Assembly: GCA_030704615.1 (NCBI GenBank)
Contig: CM060731.1
Location: 70,104,756-70,164,755 of the forward strand
DNA: 60,000 nt
Direction: 5' to 3'
Source: Takakia lepidozioides
Lineage: Eukaryota; Streptophyta; Takakiopsida; Takakiales; Takakiaceae
Below, piece by piece: positions 54,201 to 60,000 of the stretch (positions are counted from its first letter, which is position 1; each line of letters begins with the position of its first letter). The position numbers and the translations under genes are program-made. The notes beneath the pieces were generated by a model that saw only the letters and a list, made by a program, of their open reading frames with translations, did no database searches and was not told where the DNA came from.

Positions 54201-57200
54201 CTCCCGCTTCCTCCACGCAGCCACCCTCATCGGCCCACAGGCGACTTCGTCATAGTCTTATGTTAGGCCGCGTTGGCGAGTACTCACGCGCGGCCAAGGC
54301 TTTAACGCTTTCCTCACCAGTGCCTCCATCACCGGATACTGTCATTGCCCTCGAAGCCCTTCACCCATCAACTTAGGATATTCTGCCGCTTTTTGTCGAG
54401 GACTTCGAGCCAGACCAGGATCTCAAGCTAGATCGGGAGGTCTTCACTCAGGCCTTCATGCACAGTCCCCATCTTGCAACGGCAGGTCTTTCCAGTCTCC
54501 TATATGAACACTTACGCGACTGTTTCTCTCCACAGGACTCTGCTAGTGGCTTCTCTCAGCTATTTCAGATTTGCTCATTTATTGCTGCTGGCCGTATCCC
54601 TGCCCCAGTGGCCCGTCTCCTTGGGGCCTCCAGATTGTTGGCTATGAACAAACCCTCAGGTACTGGAAATCTGCCCTATCGCAGTTGGAGAGGTTCTACC
54701 GCCTTGTCAACCGCTCACTTTGTCTTCAGTTTCGAGATGCCTTCTCCGGACACCTCTTTCCGCACCAGTTCGGGGTCGCCACTCCAGGCGGTTGCGAGGC
54801 GGTGATTCAGAGGATTCGTGCAGCTCTTGATCTTCATCCGGATTGGGTGGTTCTCCAGGTCGACGTCACCAACGCTTTCAACACTGTGTCACGAGCGGCT
54901 ATCTTTCATGAGCTCCGTTCAGCCGAAGGAGATTTCCACCAGCTCATTCCGTTTGTTCGATTATTCTATGCATCCACCACTCCCCTATACTACAGTCATT
55001 ATTCTCGCCTAGGTGAGTGCTCCATCATTCAGTCCGAGGTTGGGACCCGCCAAGGCGACCATTTAGGAGGACCTTTGTTTGCCATGGCTCATGTCCGCGC
55101 CCTCACGGCTTCTGCACAAGTTCACTCATCTTGTCTTTTTCCGTCAGTGGCAGACGACACGCACATTATAGGCCCTGCCTCACAGGTACTTTCAGCTTAC
55201 CATCATTTTGTCACCTAACTCTCTGCCGTGGGCCTTTCAGTGCAACCTCGCAAATGTGCGGTGTGGGCTCCGTCCGGTCTCCCTGCAGATTTTGTCCTCC
55301 CTGCTCACTTCATTGCTCCGCCCAATGGCATCAGAATCCTGGGAGTCTCTTTTAGCACCACCCAGTTCACAACGTCCTTCTTGGAAGATGCACTCCACCA
55401 GGATGCCACCCACGCCGATCTCTTTCCTAGGCTCGGAGATGTACAGATAGCATATGGAATCTTGACCAAATGTTTCCTTCAGCGTCCCTCATATCTCTTG
55501 CGCACTGTTCCACCCAGCCCAGATTTCCTACACCTCTTATCTGGGTTTGATACTACCATGATGACTATCTTCGGGAGATTGTTAGGACCAGGAGCTCTGG
55601 AGGGTGCTCAGGGACTTTTGCCACGACAGCAAGCCACCTTGCCCGTCTCTTCCGGTGGTGTGGGTCCTTTGTCCACTGTCACTACCGCCCCGTCAGCTTT
55701 CCTCGGCAGTTGGGCATTGGTGGCGCCAGCCCTCGCTTCACGATTTCTTTGTGACCATCGTCCCATCCTTATGGACGCCGTTGCACATGTCGACAGTGGC
55801 ATTTTACCCTTCCAGCAGCATCTCCGCTCTGCACGAGATCATCTTCCAGCACCGGCGCGAGCATGTCTACCACCATTTGAGCAGTTGGTTGCTCAAGGCC
55901 TCGACCATCTTCAGGAGTTCATTTCCGAGCGCGTGCACCGTCAATCATTTTCCGGCATGCTCTCAAGTGCTTCTTCTGAGTTGCATCGAGCCCGACTTCT
56001 ATCATGCGCAGGACCCGGAGCAGGGGCATGGTTGACAGCACGACTCACTATCGCACATTTTCGCCTGTCATCCCCTATTTTCACTACTGCGCTCCGCCTT
56101 CGACTCGGTTTGCCTCATCTTTCGGCATCGGGCCTTCAACGCTGCGTCTGTCTTCAGCCCATCGATGACCTTGTCATCCATCTCCTCCGCTGTCCATGTG
56201 GTGGTGAGCGCACTGCGTCTCATGATATGGTTCACGATGCGGTGACATCTATTGCTCGGGAGGCAGGGTATCTACGACCCACGCTCACGTCCCATTCTAC
56301 ACGCCGCCGTGTTGACATCGTCCTATCTAGAGATGGTTTGCGTACCCTAGCAGATGTCGTTCTCGTCGACCCCACTCGAGCGGATTTGCTATCTCGCGCA
56401 GCTACCACACCAGGCACGACAGCCACTGTAGCAGCTCAGGCCAAGGAGCGCGACTACAGCGATCGTCACCCCACCGATACATTTCTTCCACTAGCGGTTG
56501 AGATATTTGGCTCATTGCACCGGCACTTCGACGATTTCCTGCGGACATGTGCACTAAAGCTGTAGCCACAAGTACCCTCTCCCTCCCCCTTGTTGTGGCT
56601 GTCTGCGCCTCTTCTGCTCAGTGCAAATTCGATGCTCAGCTGCATACTGGATCCGGTATATAATAATTGCATTATGATCTGTAAATTGATAAGGGTGAAG
56701 GGACTTGACATAGGTAGCAATGGGACTCTAGTTTGCTGCAAGAAAGATAATTTAGACTGGTAAATGGCATAGGTCTATGCCAAAACATGCTTGGTTCCAT
56801 TTACATTTCACTGTGACGTCCTCAAGATTCAATTCTAATGTCTAATACATTGATGTTACAAAACTGAAGTGATGGGCGTCCAGTGCCACCCAACAAGTGT
56901 TAGTACTATCTTTCTCTCAAGGCAAAACCTGAAGACAATATTCATTTTCTGGTTCATTGTCCGGGGTTTTCTCACCAAAGAGACGCTCTCTTCAAATCTA
57001 TCGAGGGAATTGTGCCTGTACCTCTGTTTACCAACTTTGAAAGTATCGAGGCTGAGCCAAAAGCCCAAGCCCTTTTGGGGCCTAGTTATTGGGCAAGTCA
57101 CACATATTAGGTTGATGCTTGTATAAAGGGGATATCTGGAAAACCGGGATCCGTTGTTTATTCCAAGGTGAGTCTTACTACCGGCGCGCGTCAGCCCCTA

Positions 57201-57722
57201 ACAAAGGTAGGTTCTGTCCCTTTGTGTTCCGCGGTCAATGGCCACAAGGCTACGACAAACAATGTCTTATGAGTACTCTCAAGGCATGAAACTTCCCTGC
57301 ATTTTTTTCCGGTCTGTGGCATGCCAGAGGACCTTAAGGATGATCTGAAGGGCCTCCTTACCCTCAGCGCTAGACTTACATAGATTACATTGGGATACAG
57401 TGGTGGTTTTTCCGAGCTTGCTATAGTGTATGGCTACAACTTCAACATCTCAAGGCTGAGCCTAAAGTCCTGACACTGTTGGGGACTAACTGCTGGGCAG
57501 CTCACACACAGCAGATTGATGCTTGAGTGAAGGACTTTCTAGAGAATATCTAGAAAGCCTAAACTAGTTGTTCATATGAAAGTAAGTCCTACTACCGGAG
57601 TAAGCCCCTCACAAAGGTAGTGTCTATTCCTTCTTGTTTCGCCCAAAGTGGGCGCGAGAATGTACTCATAAGACTTTGTATGACGTACCCCTGTGGCCAT
57701 AGACCCCGCATCCAGTTTGGAC

Positions 57723-57768
<46 letters not shown>

Positions 57769-59599
57769 TGTAGTCATAAGACGTTATTTGCCGTTGCCTT
57801 GTGGCCATTGACCCCGCGCACAGTTTAAGCAAAGGCACAGAAACTACCTTTGTCAAGGGCTGACGCCGGTAGTATGACTTACCTTGAAACAGACAACGGA
57901 TCCGAGCTTTCCAGATATCCTCTAGAAAATCCCTTCACACAAGCATCAATCTGATGTGTGTGATTTGCCCGATAACTAAGCCCCAAAAGGACCTGGGCTT
58001 TTGGCTCAGCCTCAAGATTTTCGAAGTTCGTAAACAGAGGTACAGGCACAAACCCCTTGATGGATTTGAAGTGGGCGTCTCTCTGGTGAGAGTACTCAGG
58101 ACAATGAAGCAAAAAATGAATATTGTCTTCAGGTTGCCCACACAACGGGCATTTGCAATCCCCTTTCCTCTTTGCATTTGTTTGCTGTTCAAAGGTAGGT
58201 TTCCCGTCCTGAGTGCCGAGAGTGGGGAAACCCTTGAGGTCATCCATGATCCTTGAGGTCATCTCAGATAGAGAGAGAGAGAGAGAGAGAGAGATCACAT
58301 AGCATGTCAAAGCTAAATAAGGAAACACTAAGCACAATGTGTTGTGTTTGCCTCCTTTTAACGACATCAGCCAGCCTAATCTAGGCACCATCAAACTGTC
58401 TCTACCCAGATCTGCCTCCACACCTCCCTTTATATATTCATGCTGGAAAAACAGTTTTTAGGTGTACAAAGTGGCAATCAGATGTACACTAGGTAGGCCT
58501 TCTGAGGAACACATCTGCCAAATACTCTTTTCACCTACTTATGTCTTCATGAGACCTTAAGTTGGCATGTGCAAGGTCCTATTATCACTCAAAATCAAGT
58601 ACCACCTGCTGTTATACAGGGTTAGGAGGCTGAAGTAGGATGAGCATATGAAAAATCACATGTAACCTCGGTTGTCATAGAAGATAAACAAACAGAAAAA
58701 AAAAAAAAAAAAAAAAAAATTGAATACCTGAACGCATGGCCATGGCCTGCTTTTGCTCTCGCAATGACACAATGAGCACCCCTTCTTCAGATTCCTGCCC
58801 TCTTAGTAACCCAAAGATTTCAAGCATCTCCTCCAGATCTTCCACGTCCTAAAATACAAACACCATCCAAAAAACAAGTGGCAGACAATAAATAACATAT
58901 GGCTTTGATGGTGCTTCTCATTCTCTATATATCCTCTCTCTATCTCAGGCCTCTCTTTCTCAAATGCTTTCTCTACATAGGGCTCACAAATTCATTGGTT
59001 CCTTATGCACTTTGGGCCTCATGGGGATGCAATATACATTCTTTTTCTTTAGGAGGGGACCTGCCAAATCAATCAAGCTACACTTTTAGGCTTAACAATC
59101 AAAGTGGGAACTTCACAGTGGTCCCAAAAGCACATGGGACTTTCAGTGGACTTGTAACTTTTCTTTTTTCTTTTTTCTTTTTTTCACTCCTATCTTTTGG
59201 GCTTGCAGGGCTCTTGTTCATTTCTTTCTCTCACTACTTCTATAGTCCTCCTTCCCAACACTCTTCACTACCAAATATGCGGTGAGATGTAAAACATTTT
59301 TAGACATGAGTTCGCATACCACAAGAGAAGACCTGGAGTTTGGTCTTGAGCTTTGTGACTTTGGTCTGAAGATGATCATGCTCAACTTCTAGCACATGCA
59401 CTTGCTCCTTCACTGTTGTTGGGTGTCTCTCAATCTGGCGAACCCTTTCTAGGCGTCGATGTATAGCCTTGAAATGATCCCTTAGCACATCATATTGTGT
59501 GTGTAGCACGTTCACATCTTCTTCCAGTAAAAGTTCAGCCGGAATTTCAACATCCACCAGAAAACGTGCCAAATATGTACGTTTTTTCAACATCTCAAT
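48298..59599 (-). CDS. IFT81: Intraflagellar transport protein 81, multi-exon, 5' end outside the window
   Basis: IFT81 is a coiled-coil subunit of the IFT-B complex that binds tubulin and builds cilia. Exons on the minus strand, most with GT-AG ends: 59599-59333 ([21 protein letters not shown]), 58848-58728 ([17 protein letters not shown]), 50887-50810 ([17 protein letters not shown]), about 50190-49944 ([13 protein letters not shown]), 49841-49637 ([35 protein letters not shown]), about 49483-49239 ([30 protein letters not shown]), 49001-48883 ([14 protein letters not shown]), 48404-48298 ([20 protein letters not shown]). The order matches animal and algal IFT81. The N-terminal CH-like domain would lie beyond 60000. 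Exons expected between 58728 and 50887 and the extreme C-terminus were not found by eye. No stop interrupts the exons found, so the gene is probably live and marks a plant with motile sperm. Confidence 0.82.
50890..52085. other. IFT81 intron sequence
   Basis: No coding signal recognised; part of the long intron region of IFT81. Confidence 0.4.
52090..52280 (-). mobile_element. LINE 3'-end fragment in IFT81 intron
   Basis: The minus strand carries the family's 3' end (TTTCTAGAGGAAATC..., CACTCCGGTAGTG region, GGCCACAAGTC), ending in GTACATTCTCTCTCAG, again with TC repeats at the 3' side. Confidence 0.7.
52285..53040. other. 3' flank of eL38 within the IFT81 intron
   Basis: Minus-strand 3' UTR of eL38 at its right end, otherwise nothing recognised. 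Confidence 0.35.
53046..53255 (-). CDS. RPL38: Large-subunit ribosomal protein eL38 (RPL38)
   Basis: A complete 69-residue eL38, starting [19 protein letters not shown] and ending [10 protein letters not shown], with full family length. I chose the ATG at 53255 because it matches the universal eL38 N-terminus; an open upstream extension (to 53324) is 5' UTR. The coding region has no intron, whereas plant RPL38 genes, as I recall, usually have introns. Loss of introns would suggest a retrocopy, but the intact frame and a telo-box upstream suggest an expressed gene. It lies on the same strand as, and inside an intron of, IFT81. Confidence 0.93.
   Translation of the reverse strand: MPKQISEIKDFLLTARRKDARSVKIKRSKDVVKFKVRCKKYLYTLCVFDTDKADKLKQSLPPGLTVHDL
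53384..53400 (-). promoter_or_regulatory. Double telo-box upstream of eL38
   Basis: The minus strand reads AAACCCTAACCCTAAAC, about 130 bp 5' of the eL38 start codon. Telo-boxes are hallmark promoter elements of plant ribosomal protein genes. Confidence 0.75.
53446..53520 (+). repeat. CATTT-rich tail repeats
   Basis: ACCATTTCATTTCATTTAAG and AAAGTAGCATTTCATTTCAG, like the tail at 19014-19042. Confidence 0.4.
53600..56565 (+). mobile_element. R2-like (RLE-type) non-LTR retrotransposon in IFT81 intron
   Basis: Domains in order: an N-terminal C2H2-like finger ([21 protein letters not shown] split as CPACGRLF and [10 protein letters not shown]; nt 53745-53810), a reverse transcriptase (54700-55300) and a C-terminal restriction-like endonuclease (about 56130-56540). 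No EEP endonuclease is present. Frame changes near 54255, 54660 and 54690, a TAG at 54374-54376 and a TAA at 55216-55218 make it dead. It lies on the opposite strand to IFT81. Confidence 0.78.
54690..56565 (+). pseudogene. R2-like reverse transcriptase / restriction-like endonuclease ORF
   Basis: RT motifs: [43 protein letters not shown] (motif A), [14 protein letters not shown] (motif B), and [13 protein letters not shown] (motif C, ADD). An in-frame TAA (55216-55218) precedes [16 protein letters not shown]. Near the C-terminus, C-x-C-x9-H-x3-C ([16 protein letters not shown]) resembles the R2 CCHC motif, followed by [23 protein letters not shown], here quoted in two parts [12 protein letters not shown] and [11 protein letters not shown], which has the D-x12-D spacing of the PD-(D/E)XK nuclease in R2/NeSL/CRE LINEs. 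The C-terminus [18 protein letters not shown] is intact. Confidence 0.75.
56570..56915. other. Spacer in IFT81 intron
   Basis: Nothing recognised; a possible 3' UTR of the R2-like element. Confidence 0.35.
56927..57277 (+). mobile_element. LINE 3'-end fragment D
   Basis: Starts CCTGAAGACAATATTCATT and ends CTTATGAGTACTCTC: the 3' end of the 33.8-kb LINE family, 5'-truncated. Confidence 0.8.
57278..57656 (+). mobile_element. LINE 3'-end fragment E, head-to-tail behind D
   Basis: Starts again inside the family sequence (GAAACTTCCCTGCA) directly after fragment D's 3' end, has internal deletions, and stops at AAGTGGGCGCGAG before the terminal block. Confidence 0.65.
57657..58258 (-). mobile_element. 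Inverted LINE 3'-end fragments F and G around a poly-A run
   Basis: On the minus strand there is a short 3' end (57722-57657) and a longer one (58258-57765), separated by A41 on the plus strand (57723-57763). Fragment G includes the [17 protein letters not shown] zinc knuckle. Its 5' side abuts (GA)n at 58269-58294, which is (TC)n on its own strand. Confidence 0.75.
58269..58294. repeat. (GA)n microsatellite next to LINE fragment G
   Basis: About 12 GA units; equals (TC)n at the 5' side of the minus-strand LINE fragment. Confidence 0.9.
58300..58725. other. IFT81 intron sequence
   Basis: Contains an A-run (58696-58719) just 3' (on the plus strand, left) of the IFT81 exon at 58728. No gene. 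Confidence 0.4.
58850..59330. other. IFT81 intron between the 59333-59599 and 58728-58848 exons
   Basis: T/C-rich; no other feature recognised. Confidence 0.5.
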
Positions 59600-59601
59600 C
59601 T

Positions 59602-60000
59602 GCCAGTAAAATATTAACACTTCAGTTGTGCATGAGGACATCACAGAACTTATATTCATGTTAGATTTTTTCTGATAATAAATAAGATTTCTTTCTTTCA
59701 TCCTTCAGTCTGCAAAGTGAGTGGGCTCAAAGAAAATATTTACAAGGTTGATCTCCACCTTTGTCCCTCTCTCTACCTGTTATGATCTTGTAATAGCCGA
59801 CTCTAGTTGTCAACTCAAACAATTGTCCACAAGGGTACTTAACCTTAGTCTTAAATTATTTGGGTGGACACAACTTTCAAATCTGTGGTGAAGTTTGGTT
59901 CTGTCGCTGGGAGAGTTGGGACCAGTATCATACCACCCCGTTACCCAATCTACCCCTGATGTCATAGCATCAAAATGACAAATTGCACAACCCCATTACT
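59602..60000. other. IFT81 intron or upstream sequence
   Basis: No further IFT81 exon recognised before the window ends. Confidence 0.4.

Noticed and set aside
56232-56426. Arg/Ser-rich minus-strand ORF
   Set aside because: Antisense shadow of the R2-like endonuclease region.

Overview
The window is nuclear DNA of a land plant that still makes motile sperm, so a bryophyte, lycophyte or fern rather than a flowering plant. The plant signals are PPR-DYW organelle RNA-editing factor sequences, a SAC9-like phosphoinositide phosphatase relic, an F-box/kelch relic, telo-boxes, and spliceosomal introns. The motile-cilium signal is a multi-exon IFT81 gene. Much of the window is repeats and broken genes, and intron lengths are large (one IFT81 intron span is about 8 kb), which fits a big, transposon-rich genome. 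I cannot name the species.

Region 1 (1-13,150) is the most unusual part. It holds 12 copies and one half copy of a palindrome with 10-bp arms (AACCTCCACT and AGTGGAGGTT) and a variable 4-bp loop. I found none in the other 47 kb. Between the palindromes lie a minus-strand transposase-like gene running off the left edge; a small ORF with RNA polymerase II CTD-like heptads; a broken multi-exon gene with a ParB/Srx-like domain, a DNA-methyltransferase-like domain, an acidic stretch and SPxK repeats; and two gene regions that carry three FCP1/NIF-type (CTD phosphatase-like) HAD modules, each altered differently at catalytic positions. I read this as one decayed composite element or a transposon-derived gene island.

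Region 2 (13.2-25 kb) is a graveyard. It has a Ty3/gypsy integrase tail, tRNA-derived SINE-like units, PPR relics, an F-box/kelch relic, LINE zinc-binding tails, a SAC9-like pseudogene joined to a PPR-DYW fragment, and a minus-strand Ulp1-type protease relic.

Region 3 (25.2-30.7 kb) is a reasonably intact multi-exon plus-strand gene that resembles the animal C18orf63 (DUF4708) protein, with an added C-terminal SAP domain.

Region 4 (33.8-41.1 kb) is a head-to-tail cluster of three copies of one endonuclease-type LINE family. Its 3' ends recur at several other places, often beside (TC)n.

Region 5 (41.6-47 kb) holds a minus-strand PPR-E-DYW gene with N-terminal OSB-type PDF motifs, broken by frameshifts, plus a truncated second copy.

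Region 6 (48.3-59.6 kb) is the minus-strand IFT81 gene. Nested inside its introns are an intronless eL38 ribosomal protein gene with a telo-box, an R2-like (restriction-like endonuclease) LINE, and more LINE 3' ends.
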